The notes: generated from the letters alone by a model not told the origin. A DNA stretch of 64,000 nucleotides from an uncultured Bacilli bacterium (GCA_934098735.1 CAKOOS010000001.1:161988-225987), one strand, 5' to 3'. Positions 35,780 to 43,739 are shown, numbered from the stretch's first letter. Numbers and translations: made by a program.

Positions 35780-37651
35780 ATGTTTGGAAAGATAGTTTAT
35801 ATAGGAGAAAGTGAAGCTCATGTTGAAAATTTACAAAAAGATATGAGTAGTGCAGACTTAATGAATATGAATGTTATATTTGAAGAACAGAATCAAAGAA
35901 TACTAGGTGAAGTACAGGAACTTGGAAACGATATAATAAAAATAAGATTTTTAGGGGAATATATTAATGGAAAGTATGTAAATGGGGTTTTAAGAAAGCC
36001 ACTTCTTACTTCTAAAATAAGAATGATAAATTCTGAAGAACTTACAGAATTAGTTGGAGTATATGATGCGTCTAGTTTTGTTTTAGGAGAAAGTGCGATT
36101 TATAAAGGCTTTATGATTAATCCAAATATTAATAGTTTATTTTCTAACCATTTAGCTATATTTGGTAACTCTGGATCTGGTAAGTCATGTGGAGTAGCAA
36201 GAATAGTTCAAAATATCTTTTCTAGTAAATTTCAAGTTCAATATAATGCTAATATTTTTATTTTTGATTCTTTTGGAGAATACAAAAATGCTTTTGGCAA
36301 ATTAAATGAAATAAATAATAATTATTCTTATAAGTTTATAACAACTAATCCAACTGATCCATCCGATAAGCTATTACAAATTCCAGTTGGACTTCTTACC
36401 TTAGATGATTTTGCTTTATTATTACAAGCTGCAAATCATGCACAACTTCCTATTATAGAAAATACAATTAAATTAGCTAAAATATTTTCAACAAATAGTG
36501 AAGAAGCTAATAATTACAAAAATCATTTAATAGCTAAAGCTTTACTTGCTGTTTTATTTAGTAATGAAACTGTATCAAGTAAAAAAAATGAAATATTTAC
36601 AATTATAGAAGTTTGTAATACTCCAGAATTTAATTTTGATTCGGTTATACCTGGTTTAGGTTATACAAGAACCTTTAGTGAATGCTTTGAAATCGATTCA
36701 AATGGTAACTTTGGAGAATCTGTTTTAATAACAAATTACATTTTAAGTAAAATAAATGATAATTTAGATAGCATTAAGGCTCCGGAAGAAGCAAGTTATT
36801 CTTTAGTAGATTTTGCTCGAGCAATGGAGTTTACCCTTATTAGTGAAGGCTTTCAACATAATCAAAATTTGCATGATGATGCTGTTATATTAAGAGTCAG
36901 ACTTAATTCAATTATAAATAGTAAAATTGGTAATTATTTTACTAAAGAGTATGTTCCTATTTCTAAATATATTGCTTCACTTTTAGATAATAATGGTAAA
37001 AAAGCACAGATTATTAATATTAATTTGGAAGATGTTGATGATATTTTTGCTAAAGTATTTGTTAAAATATATTCTAGACTAATATTTGATTTTTCTAAAT
37101 CTAGTGTCAAAAGAGCTCAAGTACCTTTTCATCTTTTTCTTGAAGAAGCTCACCGTTATATTCAAAAAGACAATGATACATTCTTGCTTGGTTACAACAT
37201 ATTTGATCGAATTGCTAAAGAAGGACGTAAATATGGCGTTATTTTAGATATAATTAGTCAAAGACCTGTAGAAATAAGCGATACTGTTATTGCTCAGTGC
37301 AATAATTTCTTGATTTTTAAAATGACACACCCACTTGATATTAAATATATCGGGGAAATGCTTCCAAATATTTCTCAAGATATTCTTGATAAACAAAAAG
37401 TATTACAACCTGGTACTTGTGTATGTTTTGGTGGGGCTTTCAAAATACCTATGATTGTTAAAATGCAAATGCCTAATCCAATGCCTTATTCAAGCAACTG
37501 TGATGTTTCATCTTGCTGGAAAATGGGAGAACCTAGTGTAAGCAATAATCCAGTAGATACATTTGCAAATGCTACTATAAATACTAGCACAGAAGCTCCA
37601 AATCTATTTGCAGAAGATTTTAAAATAAGTGATGTAGAACATATGATATAA
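35780..37651 (+). CDS. HerA/DUF87-type DNA-translocating ATPase
   Basis: 623 residues: an N-terminal HAS-barrel-like domain (about 1-110), then a RecA-like motor with Walker A GNSGSGKSCG near residue 135, a FIFDSFGEYKN segment, the Walker B stretch PFHLFLEEAHRYI, and the sensor/arginine region ILDIISQRPVEIS followed by NFLIFKMTHPLDI. HerA motors form hexamers that pump DNA, usually with NurA or, in defence islands, with Sir2 or other effectors. No nuclease gene is adjacent. The start at 35780 follows AAGGAGTGG. It appears to be a single-gene unit; its partner is unknown. Confidence 0.85.
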   Translation: MFGKIVYIGESEAHVENLQKDMSSADLMNMNVIFEEQNQRILGEVQELGNDIIKIRFLGEYINGKYVNGVLRKPLLTSKIRMINSEELTELVGVYDASSFVLGESAIYKGFMINPNINSLFSNHLAIFGNSGSGKSCGVARIVQNIFSSKFQVQYNANIFIFDSFGEYKNAFGKLNEINNNYSYKFITTNPTDPSDKLLQIPVGLLTLDDFALLLQAANHAQLPIIENTIKLAKIFSTNSEEANNYKNHLIAKALLAVLFSNETVSSKKNEIFTIIEVCNTPEFNFDSVIPGLGYTRTFSECFEIDSNGNFGESVLITNYILSKINDNLDSIKAPEEASYSLVDFARAMEFTLISEGFQHNQNLHDDAVILRVRLNSIINSKIGNYFTKEYVPISKYIASLLDNNGKKAQIININLEDVDDIFAKVFVKIYSRLIFDFSKSSVKRAQVPFHLFLEEAHRYIQKDNDTFLLGYNIFDRIAKEGRKYGVILDIISQRPVEISDTVIAQCNNFLIFKMTHPLDIKYIGEMLPNISQDILDKQKVLQPGTCVCFGGAFKIPMIVKMQMPNPMPYSSNCDVSSCWKMGEPSVSNNPVDTFANATINTSTEAPNLFAEDFKISDVEHMI

Positions 37652-37668
37652 TTTACTTTAAGTAAATT
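37650..37668. repeat. Perfect 19-bp palindrome after herA
   Basis: AATTTACTT, T, AAGTAAATT: a perfect inverted repeat that begins at the herA stop codon. It lacks a T-tract, so a terminator is doubtful; it lies 14 bp before the next promoter and could be an operator. Confidence 0.5.
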
Positions 37669-37681
37669 CAGAGTCTAAAAT

Positions 37682-37710
37682 TTGATTTCTAGAGTATATT
37701 ATGATATAAT
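37682..37710 (+). promoter_or_regulatory. Promoter of the peptidoglycan hydrolase gene
   Basis: TTGATT (37682-37687), 17-bp spacer, TATAAT (37705-37710) preceded by TGA (extended -10), 38 bp before the start. Confidence 0.8.
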
Positions 37711-37747
37711 AGTATCCATATTAATTAAGGAGAGATTATATTAATAT

Positions 37748-38548
37748 ATGATAAAATTTTTTAAAACCAATAAAATAATTACTATATTATTTATTGGCGG
37801 TATAATTGGAGTAATTTTGTTGGTTATTCCAAAGAATAAAAAGGAAAGAAACTTTCAAAGAATAAATATAGAGAGTGTTGTTAAAGTTGATGCTCAAAAA
37901 GAATTAAGTGATGAAGAAAAACTAACTATTTTATTAGAGAATAATAAGAATAATATAGATTTTTATAGTAATACTTTTCAAATTAGTAGTGAAATACTTA
38001 CTAATAAAATTAAGGAAAATTATTTAAATTTGAATTTGCTAGATAGTGAAAATAATTTTGATCGAATTTTACTAGACTATTTACTCATTCTTGAAAGTGA
38101 TGAAAAAGAATTATTTGATAGAACTAAAATGCCTTGTAATTATAGTAAAGAGTATATAGTTGCTTTAATTAATTATTTTAGTAATTTATATGACAATGTT
38201 GATTATAGTATAGCTGCTGGTATTGCTCAGGTAGAATCTGGCTTTACTGCACAATATATGCTTTATAATAATAATGTATTTGGAGGTATGGCTGGTGGTC
38301 GTTTAATCAGCTATCGAAATATTGAATATGGTATATTAAATTATATTAAACTTCTTAGTGAAGGATATTTTAGTAAAGGTTTAAATACGATTGAAAGTAT
38401 TGGTAGCGTTTATAATCCAACATATAATGAATATGGAGTTAAAGTAGCTAAACCAAGTTGGGTAAATAATGTTACTAAAGCATCTTTAGAATATTTAAAC
38501 AGAGAATATGTTGACATTAATGTATTAAATTCTCTAAAAAGTTATTAG
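37748..38548 (+). CDS. Membrane-anchored glucosaminidase/lysozyme-like peptidoglycan hydrolase
   Basis: 266 residues: an N-terminal transmembrane helix (about 11-27), a linker rich in charged residues, and a C-terminal lysozyme-fold domain (about 135-266). The domain shows SIAAGIAQVESGFTAQYM with the probable catalytic Glu, the NNNVFGGMAGGRLISYRNIEYGI segment (shown in part) typical of the glucosaminidase family, and a YNPTYNEYG tail. It likely cuts glycan strands outside the cell. It has its own promoter; the 6S RNA gene follows. Confidence 0.75.
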   Translation: MIKFFKTNKIITILFIGGIIGVILLVIPKNKKERNFQRINIESVVKVDAQKELSDEEKLTILLENNKNNIDFYSNTFQISSEILTNKIKENYLNLNLLDSENNFDRILLDYLLILESDEKELFDRTKMPCNYSKEYIVALINYFSNLYDNVDYSIAAGIAQVESGFTAQYMLYNNNVFGGMAGGRLISYRNIEYGILNYIKLLSEGYFSKGLNTIESIGSVYNPTYNEYGVKVAKPSWVNNVTKASLEYLNREYVDINVLNSLKSY

Positions 38549-38554
38549 AAGGTA

Positions 38555-38583
38555 TTGGCAAATATAATCTTATTTGTTATAAT
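38555..38583 (+). promoter_or_regulatory. Promoter of the 6S RNA candidate
   Basis: TTGGCA (38555-38560), 17-bp spacer, TATAAT (38578-38583) with TGT in front (extended -10). The spacer contains the inverted repeat CAAATA...TATTTG, a possible operator. Confidence 0.8.
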
Positions 38584-38589
38584 TAAGTT

Positions 38590-38736
38590 GCCTAGAAGGA
38601 ATCTATGTCTATTTAAAACCGACTAGATATGATATACGGGAATCTAATTGAATTATGGTGTAGAAGACTTATCCATTAAGTGAATAAGGATCCTAAAGTA
38701 GTTCATGTGATGCCCACCTCGCGAGAGCGGGTTTTT
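38590..38736 (+). ncRNA. ssrS: 6S RNA candidate (regulator of RNA polymerase)
   Basis: A gene-length transcription unit of about 147 nt with a strong promoter and its own terminator but no ORF. It lies directly upstream of a tcdA/yrvM homologue, with rarA beyond; in Bacillus the 6S-1 gene bsrA is in the aspS-yrvM interval, so position is the main evidence. Segments such as AAAACCGAC, GGTGTAGAAGA and GTTCATGTGATGCCCACC look like Bacillota 6S consensus as I recall it, not checked by search. Visible helices: ATCTA(T)GTC with GACTAGAT (38601-38638) and CTTATCCA with TGAATAAG (38668-38688), plus AGGAATC with GATCCT. 6S RNA sequesters sigma-A holoenzyme. Confidence 0.7.
38713..38736 (+). terminator. 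Terminator of the 6S RNA candidate
   Basis: CCC(AC)CTC, GCGA tetraloop, GAG(C)GGG followed by five T; the GC-rich stem stands out in this AT-rich region. Confidence 0.75.
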
Positions 38737-38780
38737 ATCAAAGCAAGATTTCTTCTGGGTTTTATTATGGAGTGATTTTA

Positions 38781-39452
38781 ATGTTTGAAAGGTTAGAAAG
38801 ATTGGTTGGAAAAGAAGCAGTTGAAAAAATAAATCAAAAGAATATTTTATTAGTTGGAGTAGGTGGTGTCGGAGGTACAGTTTTAGAAGCTTTGGTTCGA
38901 TCTGGTATTAAAAACATAACTATTGCAGATGGTGATGTTTTTGATGAATCAAATTTGAATAGACAAATATTATCTACTCAGGAAGTAATTGGTCAAAAAA
39001 AGGTTGATGTGGCAAAAAAAAGAGTTCTTGATATTAATAGAGATGCTAATATTCAAACAATAGATTATAATTTAACTGAAGAAAGTATAAGTAACTTAGA
39101 TAAAAATTATGATTTTATTATCGACGCTTGTGATGATGTTAAAGCTAAATTAAAATTAATGAAATTTGCAGAATTTAATAATATTTCCATAATTTGTTCA
39201 ATGGGAACTGGAAAAAGACTAAATCCTAGTATGGTTAAAATTAGTACGTTAAATAAAACTTATAATGATCCGCTTTCTAAAAAAATTAGATATGAAGCTA
39301 AAAAAATGGGTATTAATACTAATATACCCGTTGTATTTTCTGAAGAACTTCCTTACAATAGTGATAATGTTGTTGCTTCAAGTATATTTGTTCCTAGTTG
39401 TGCAGCTTTAAATATAGCTTATTATGTTATAAAAAAAATAATTAAACCTTGA
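38781..39452 (+). CDS. tcdA: tRNA threonylcarbamoyladenosine dehydratase (TcdA/YrvM-like)
   Basis: 223 residues of the E1-like ThiF superfamily. ATP-binding VGVGGVGGTVLEALVRSG, ADGDVFDESNLNRQI and the later CSMGTGKRLNPSMVKIS and PVVFSEELP blocks fit TcdA (CsdL), which cyclises t6A to ct6A at position 37 of ANN-reading tRNAs. The Cys residues of a zinc knuckle are not seen, as in other TcdA. ATG 38781 follows GGAGTGAT; an in-frame GTG at 38772 lies in that site. The 6S RNA upstream and rarA beyond gpsA match the Bacillus neighbourhood. Confidence 0.9.
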   Translation: MFERLERLVGKEAVEKINQKNILLVGVGGVGGTVLEALVRSGIKNITIADGDVFDESNLNRQILSTQEVIGQKKVDVAKKRVLDINRDANIQTIDYNLTEESISNLDKNYDFIIDACDDVKAKLKLMKFAEFNNISIICSMGTGKRLNPSMVKISTLNKTYNDPLSKKIRYEAKKMGINTNIPVVFSEELPYNSDNVVASSIFVPSCAALNIAYYVIKKIIKP

Positions 39453-39473
39453 TTGATTTAATTATTTTTTTGT
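39434..39473. terminator. Bidirectional terminator between tcdA and gpsA
   Basis: A 13-bp A/T stem: AAAAATAATTAAA (39434-39446) with TTTAATTATTTTT (39457-39469), 10-nt loop, T-tracts on both strands. It overlaps the ends of both genes. Confidence 0.75.
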
Positions 39474-40436
39474 TATAAGGAAACTTACAAGGGTATTGGG
39501 ATTTTCTCCATTATAAACAATGTTATAAATGATTGTTATGAGGTCTATTTGTACATTTTTTCTATTTAAAATACGATATACGGTGTCTAAAGTGTAATAT
39601 CCTTCAACAGTATTGTGAGCTAAATAATCATTTATTTTTTGAACATTATTAGTACTTCCAATTACATAGCCAAAACTAAAGTTTCTACTTTTTGTGCTTG
39701 TACATGTTAACATTAAATCTCCAATGCCAGCGAATGATAAAACTGTTTTAGGCTTTCCACCAAAATAATAAATTATATCTTTGATATCATGCATAGCTTC
39801 ATTTATTAAAAATGCTTGTGTTGAGTCATTATAACCTAATCCTTTTAATATACCAGATGCAATAGCTATAATATTCTTAATAGCTCCACAAATTTGTATA
39901 CCAATAATATCATTTGTTGGTCTTAATTTTAGGGTATTACTCGAAAGAGTTTTTAAAACTAAGTTACGAGCTTTTTTGCTTATAGATCCTAGAGCTAAAG
40001 CAACCGGTTCATTATTTAAAATATCTACTGCAAAGGTAGGTCCAGATATAACTGCAATATGTTTTGTTTTTAAGTTTTTTCTAACTATATCACTTAAAAA
40101 ACACTCGCTTGTTTCTTCAATTCCTTTAGAAGCGATGCAAACAGGTGCATTTTTATGATAAAATGGTTTTATTTTTTGAACAACACTATCGACGTATTTA
40201 CTTGCAGTTATGATATAAATTATTTGGGTATCTTTTAGGACTTCTTCCATGTTTGTACTTATTTTTATATTTTTAGAAAGTGTGGCATCTATTATTGAAG
40301 ATACTTTCTTTGTTTTTTTGTATTCTTCATATTTTTCTTGACTTTCTGTCCAAATACAAATTTTATTATCATTTTTTGCTAAGAGACTACTTATGGCTAT
40401 ACTATAAATTCCTAATCCAATAACACTTATTTTCAT
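39462..40436 (-). CDS. gpsA: Glycerol-3-phosphate dehydrogenase [NAD(P)+], divergent
   Basis: 324 residues. It makes sn-glycerol-3-phosphate from DHAP for membrane lipids. Conserved blocks: ISGPTFAVDI, the catalytic-Lys segment CGAIKNIIAIASGILKG, FAGIGDLMLTCTSTKSRNFSFG (shown in part) and a C-terminal NTVEGYYTL region. The N-terminal dinucleotide loop reads GLGIYS where most GpsA have GxGxWG, so the third Gly is Ser and the Trp is Tyr. The gene follows rarA directly (rarA stop and gpsA start adjoin), with AGGAAGAATT as ribosome-binding site. Confidence 0.9.
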   Translation of the reverse strand: MKISVIGLGIYSIAISSLLAKNDNKICIWTESQEKYEEYKKTKKVSSIIDATLSKNIKISTNMEEVLKDTQIIYIITASKYVDSVVQKIKPFYHKNAPVCIASKGIEETSECFLSDIVRKNLKTKHIAVISGPTFAVDILNNEPVALALGSISKKARNLVLKTLSSNTLKLRPTNDIIGIQICGAIKNIIAIASGILKGLGYNDSTQAFLINEAMHDIKDIIYYFGGKPKTVLSFAGIGDLMLTCTSTKSRNFSFGYVIGSTNNVQKINDYLAHNTVEGYYTLDTVYRILNRKNVQIDLITIIYNIVYNGENPNTLVSFLITKK

Positions 40437-41633
40437 TTAATTCTTCCTCATTTCTTCATGTAATTTATTTAAATTCATTTCTATTTTATTATTTTTAGGC
40501 TGATAATATTTTCTTCCTTGAAGCTGTTTTGGCATATATTCTTGTTTTACCCAATCGTTTGGATAGTTGTGAGGATAAAGGTAATTTGGACTGGATGTTT
40601 TTATGTTATCAGGAACATTTCCAGTATTTCCTTTATGGATGTCATTAATTGCTGCATCTAAAGCTAAGTGAGAACTATTACTTTTTGGCGATAATGCCAT
40701 TTCTACAACTATTTGTCCTAAAGGAATGCGAGCTTCCGGAAGTCCAACTAATTCCGCAGCACTAATCGCAGCCATTACACGAGGTCCAATTCCTGGGTTA
40801 GCCATGCCTATATCTTCATAAGCAATTACACTTAGACGTCTATATATACTATCTAAATCTTCAGCTTCAATAAGCCTTGCTAAATAATGTAAAGAAGCAT
40901 CAACGTCGCTTCCTCTAATGGACTTTTGAAATGCACTTAGTACATCATAATGCCCATCTTCATTTTTATCATGAAAAAATACTGGTTTGCTATTTATTTT
41001 TTTGATATTTTCTATAGATATATTTCCGTCTGAAGTAGAGTAGTAGGCTACTTCTAATAAATTAAATGCATATCGCATGTCGCCACTTGCTAAAGAGGCA
41101 ATATAGTTTAATGTTTCATCTTCTACTTTTATATTATCAAAATTTTTTAAACTTTTTTTAAGTCCTTTAAATATATCTTCTGAATTTAATTCATGAAGTT
41201 CAAAAATTTGACATCTACTTCGGATTGCTGGATTTATTTTATGATAGGGATTAGATGTTGTAAGTCCTATTAAAATTATAGTTCCATTTTCTATATATGG
41301 TAGTAATATGTCTTGTTTATCTTTATTCATTCTATGAATTTCATCAATGATTAAAACTAATTCTCCATAAAATTTAGCTTCTTCAATAGCAGAATCAAAA
41401 TCACTTTTGTTATTTATTGTGGCATTCATAAACTTATAATGTAAATTAAGTTCTCCGACAATTGCAGTTGCTAAACTTGTTTTTCCTATTCCTGGTTTGC
41501 CATATAAAATCATTGAAAAAATTTTCTTGTTTTTAACAAGATTAGTAATTATTTTATCATCACCAATTAAATGTTCTTGACCAATAATATCATCTAATTT
41601 TTTTGGCCTTAATTTATCTGCTAAAATTTCCAT
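40437..41633 (-). CDS. rarA: Replication-associated recombination protein RarA (MgsA)
   Basis: 398 residues of the clamp-loader-like AAA+ family: N-terminal RPKKLDDIIGQEHLIG, Walker A GKPGIGKTSLA, Walker B LVLIIDEIHRMNK, sensor TTSNP, arginine finger region NPAIRSRCQIFEL, and the C-terminal domain with GSDVDASLHYLARLIEAEDL and YEDIGMANP, ending in KYYQPKNN. RarA acts at stalled forks. In Bacillus rarA (yrvN) is next to yrvM; here gpsA has come between them. It is probably expressed from an extended -10 promoter upstream. Confidence 0.95.
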   Translation of the reverse strand: MEILADKLRPKKLDDIIGQEHLIGDDKIITNLVKNKKIFSMILYGKPGIGKTSLATAIVGELNLHYKFMNATINNKSDFDSAIEEAKFYGELVLIIDEIHRMNKDKQDILLPYIENGTIILIGLTTSNPYHKINPAIRSRCQIFELHELNSEDIFKGLKKSLKNFDNIKVEDETLNYIASLASGDMRYAFNLLEVAYYSTSDGNISIENIKKINSKPVFFHDKNEDGHYDVLSAFQKSIRGSDVDASLHYLARLIEAEDLDSIYRRLSVIAYEDIGMANPGIGPRVMAAISAAELVGLPEARIPLGQIVVEMALSPKSNSSHLALDAAINDIHKGNTGNVPDNIKTSSPNYLYPHNYPNDWVKQEYMPKQLQGRKYYQPKNNKIEMNLNKLHEEMRKN

Positions 41634-41647
41634 AATATCACGATATA

Positions 41648-41656
41648 ATTATAGCA
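41648..41656 (-). promoter_or_regulatory. Extended -10 element for rarA
   Basis: On the minus strand TGC precedes TATAAT (plus-strand ATTATA at 41648-41653), 15 bp before the rarA start. A plus-strand TATAAT at 41675-41680 probably serves the divergent recombinase gene; neither has a good -35. Confidence 0.5.
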
Positions 41657-41703
41657 CAATTGTTTTAAAAGCGATATAATGAATATAGAAATAGGTGAAA
41701 CTA

Positions 41704-42600
41704 ATGAGAAATATTATTAATGAAGTAAATGATAAAGATGCAATTGATTTTTTAGAATATTTAAAATATGAAAGAAGAGTTTCTGCAAATACAATTGATT
41801 CTTATGGAGAAAATTTAAAATTATTAAATGATACTTTAAATAAACCTTTAATTACTTTAAATTCGGATGATATACGAGAATTTCTTACAAATAGTACGGC
41901 GACACATAGAACTAAAGCTCATTATTTAACTGTATTTAATTCTTTTTATAAGTATTTACTTTTTATGGAAAAAATAAATAAAAATCCTTGTGATGGAATT
42001 AAAAGTCCTAAAGTTGCTAAGAAGTTGCCTAATTATTTAACAACTGAAGAAATTGATAAACTATTTGATATTCGGCTATATAAACCGTTAGATTATAGAA
42101 ATAAGGCTATGTTAGAGTTATTATTTGCAACGGGAACAAGAATAAGTGAACTTATAAATTTAAAACTTTATCAAATCGACTTTGAAGAATGCATAATAAG
42201 AGTTGAAGGAAAAGGAAAGAAAGAAAGAATAGTTCCTGTTGGAAATAGGGCGTTAAATGCCTTAAATGATTATATTAATATTTATAGACCTTTTTTATTG
42301 AAAAAAGAAAATACAGATTTTGTTTTTATAAATAAAGATGGTAAGCCAATAAGTAGACAAGGATTTTTCAAAATTTTAAAAAAAATAGCTAAAAATGCTG
42401 GTATAACAAAAGAAATATCTCCTCATGTTTTGCGACATTCTTTTGCAACACATTTACTTAATAATGGGGCTGATCTAAGAGTAATACAAGAACTACTAGG
42501 ACATGAAAATCTTGAAACTACTCAAATTTATTCTCATTTAAATAACAAAAAAATAGAGGATGATTATAATAATCATCCCCATGCACATCTTGAAAACTAA
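41704..42600 (+). CDS. Tyrosine recombinase of the XerC/XerD family
   Basis: 298 residues: an N-terminal SAM-like core-binding domain (FLEYLKYERRVSANTIDSYGENL, shown in part) and the catalytic domain with all active residues: Arg in GTRISEL, Lys in GKGKKERIVPVG, His-x-x-Arg in SPHVLRHSFATHL, His in LGHENLETTQ, and the nucleophilic Tyr in IYSHLN. The length and lack of phage neighbours fit a housekeeping chromosome-dimer resolvase, but XerC versus XerD cannot be separated and a mobile-element origin is not excluded. ATG 41704 follows AGGTGA; an in-frame GTG at 41695 is inside that site. Confidence 0.88.
   Translation: MRNIINEVNDKDAIDFLEYLKYERRVSANTIDSYGENLKLLNDTLNKPLITLNSDDIREFLTNSTATHRTKAHYLTVFNSFYKYLLFMEKINKNPCDGIKSPKVAKKLPNYLTTEEIDKLFDIRLYKPLDYRNKAMLELLFATGTRISELINLKLYQIDFEECIIRVEGKGKKERIVPVGNRALNALNDYINIYRPFLLKKENTDFVFINKDGKPISRQGFFKILKKIAKNAGITKEISPHVLRHSFATHLLNNGADLRVIQELLGHENLETTQIYSHLNNKKIEDDYNNHPHAHLEN
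42547..42578 (-). terminator. Terminator of the 38-residue basic protein gene
   Basis: On the minus strand GGATGATTA, TTA loop, TAATCATCC (9 perfect base pairs) is followed by TCTATTTTTTT. It lies inside the end of the recombinase gene, so the coding sequence there is constrained twice. Confidence 0.8.
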
Positions 42601-42717
42601 TTAGTCACAGTTTTCAGTACGAGCATTGTTACGTGCTTTAGAATTATTTCTTGCACTATTAGAAGATTTAGCATTATTTCTTGCTTTGCTTCTAGCGTTT
42701 TCTCTAGCTTTGCTCAT
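42601..42717 (-). CDS. 38-residue repetitive basic protein
   Basis: A short complete gene: ATG at 42715-42717, GGGAGGT ribosome-binding site at normal distance upstream, TAA stop, and a dedicated terminator 22 bp further. The product starts MSKARENARSKARNNAKSSN and continues with two more ARNN(S/A)K/R units, ending NCD. It is built from an Ala-Arg-Asn-Asn-Ala/Ser-Lys repeat: highly basic, with no hydrophobic core and one Cys. Small basic Asn/Ser-rich proteins exist in Bacillota (some spore-associated), but I cannot assign a family. It is immediately convergent with the recombinase gene. Confidence 0.75.
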   Translation of the reverse strand: MSKARENARSKARNNAKSSNSARNNSKARNNARTENCD

Positions 42718-42801
42718 TATTTAATTTACCTCCCATTATTATTATGTATAAGTTTAATTCTTTTAGTCATATATTTAATGGAAATATAAGGAAGTGAAAT
42801 T

Positions 42802-43431
42802 ATGAAAATTATCGGAATTACAACGCGTATTTTAACTAATGAAATAGACCAGAAAATTGAAAAAGTTCCTCATTCACTTATAAATAAAATTACTAATTGT
42901 GGTGCTATACCTATAATTATTCCATTTACAGATAAAGAAAAATTAATAGAAATAGTGAATCTTTGCGATGGTTTTGTTATTCCTGGAGGGAATACTTGGC
43001 ATGTTTTGGATGAAATAATTATTAATTATGCTATTAAAAATGATAAACCTCTTCTTGGAATTTGTGCTGGAATGCAAGCTCTAGGAAATATTCATAATTT
43101 TTGTGGAACTAATGATAGTGATCAAAGTGTTTTAATTAATAGCAAAATAAATCATTATGATAGTAAGCATGAATATGTTCATGATGTAAATATTACTGGT
43201 TCACTTATGAAAAAAATATTGCATAAAGATAGTATTCAAGTTAATAGTAGACATCATTATAAAATAGAAAAATATCCGTATTATAATGTGGAAGCTTTAA
43301 GTTCAGATGGAATAATTGAAGCTATAAGTTTTCCAAACAAAAAGTTTATTTTAGGTGTTCAGTGGCATCCAGAAGATTTAAATGATGAAAATAGTGAAAG
43401 ACTTTTTGAATATTTTATTAATAGTTTATAA
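42802..43431 (+). CDS. Class I glutamine amidotransferase-like hydrolase (peptidase C26, PuuD-like)
   Basis: 209 residues with the class I amidotransferase triad: nucleophilic Cys in LLGICAGMQAL, and His/Glu in GVQWHPEDL. VIPGGNTWH precedes the nucleophile as in gamma-glutamyl-GABA hydrolases. It may hydrolyse gamma-glutamyl amides; the exact substrate is unknown. The reduced size (usual about 240-250) comes from short loops. AAGGAAGTGA precedes the ATG. It is a single-gene unit. Confidence 0.85.
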   Translation: MKIIGITTRILTNEIDQKIEKVPHSLINKITNCGAIPIIIPFTDKEKLIEIVNLCDGFVIPGGNTWHVLDEIIINYAIKNDKPLLGICAGMQALGNIHNFCGTNDSDQSVLINSKINHYDSKHEYVHDVNITGSLMKKILHKDSIQVNSRHHYKIEKYPYYNVEALSSDGIIEAISFPNKKFILGVQWHPEDLNDENSERLFEYFINSL

Positions 43432-43442
43432 TAATTATATCT

Positions 43443-43473
43443 AAAAAAAATTATCCATGGTAAATCTTGGATA
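43443..43473 (-). terminator. Terminator for a minus-strand transcript
   Basis: On the minus strand TATCCA (plus 43468-43473) pairs with TGGATA (43452-43457) and is followed by A then eight T. It lies just downstream of the remnant at 43494-43739, which implies that a real gene once ended there. It could also act weakly for the plus-strand amidotransferase gene. Confidence 0.65.
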
Positions 43474-43493
43474 GTTTTAATTGTTATTTTCTA

Positions 43494-43739
43494 TTAGCAG
43501 TTTTTTTCAATTTTGTCATCATCTTTGGCTTTATTTCTTTTTTTTAATATTTTAATAAATTCTTCTTTATAGTTTCGATTGCTTAATTCTCTTATATTGT
43601 CATTATATATAGCATCACCGTTATTATTTACTAAATCATTAAAATTTTTGTATTTGTATGTATTTTTAACTTTTGTTTTTAAATATTCCTTGTTATCACT
43701 TAGTTTTTCAAAGATAATTATAACATTAAAATGAGATTT
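43494..43739 (-). pseudogene. 5'-truncated gene remnant (81 codons, no start codon)
   Basis: An open frame of 81 codons between stops, with no ATG, GTG or TTG. It begins KSHFNVIIIFEKLSDNKEYL and ends KDDDKIEKNC, reading like the C-terminus of a normal cytoplasmic protein: balanced hydrophobic and charged residues and a helix EEFIKILKKRNKAK. An A/T-rich stretch with stops in all frames lies upstream. With an intact terminator behind it, this looks like the tail of a deleted gene. A rare ATT or ATA start or a sequencing error cannot be excluded. The rest of 43432-43838 shows no gene. Confidence 0.5.

Noticed and set aside
35780..37651. HerA ATPase as part of an anti-phage defence island
   Set aside because: Neighbours are gatCAB and a wall hydrolase; no nuclease, Sir2 or other defence gene is present.
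38590..38736. Riboswitch controlling tcdA
   Set aside because: The unit has its own strong promoter and terminator and sits where Bacillus has 6S RNA; no known riboswitch core was recognised.
41704..42600. Tyrosine recombinase as sign of an integrated mobile element
   Set aside because: No attachment-site repeats, excisionase, phage genes or composition shift nearby; it looks like a Xer protein.
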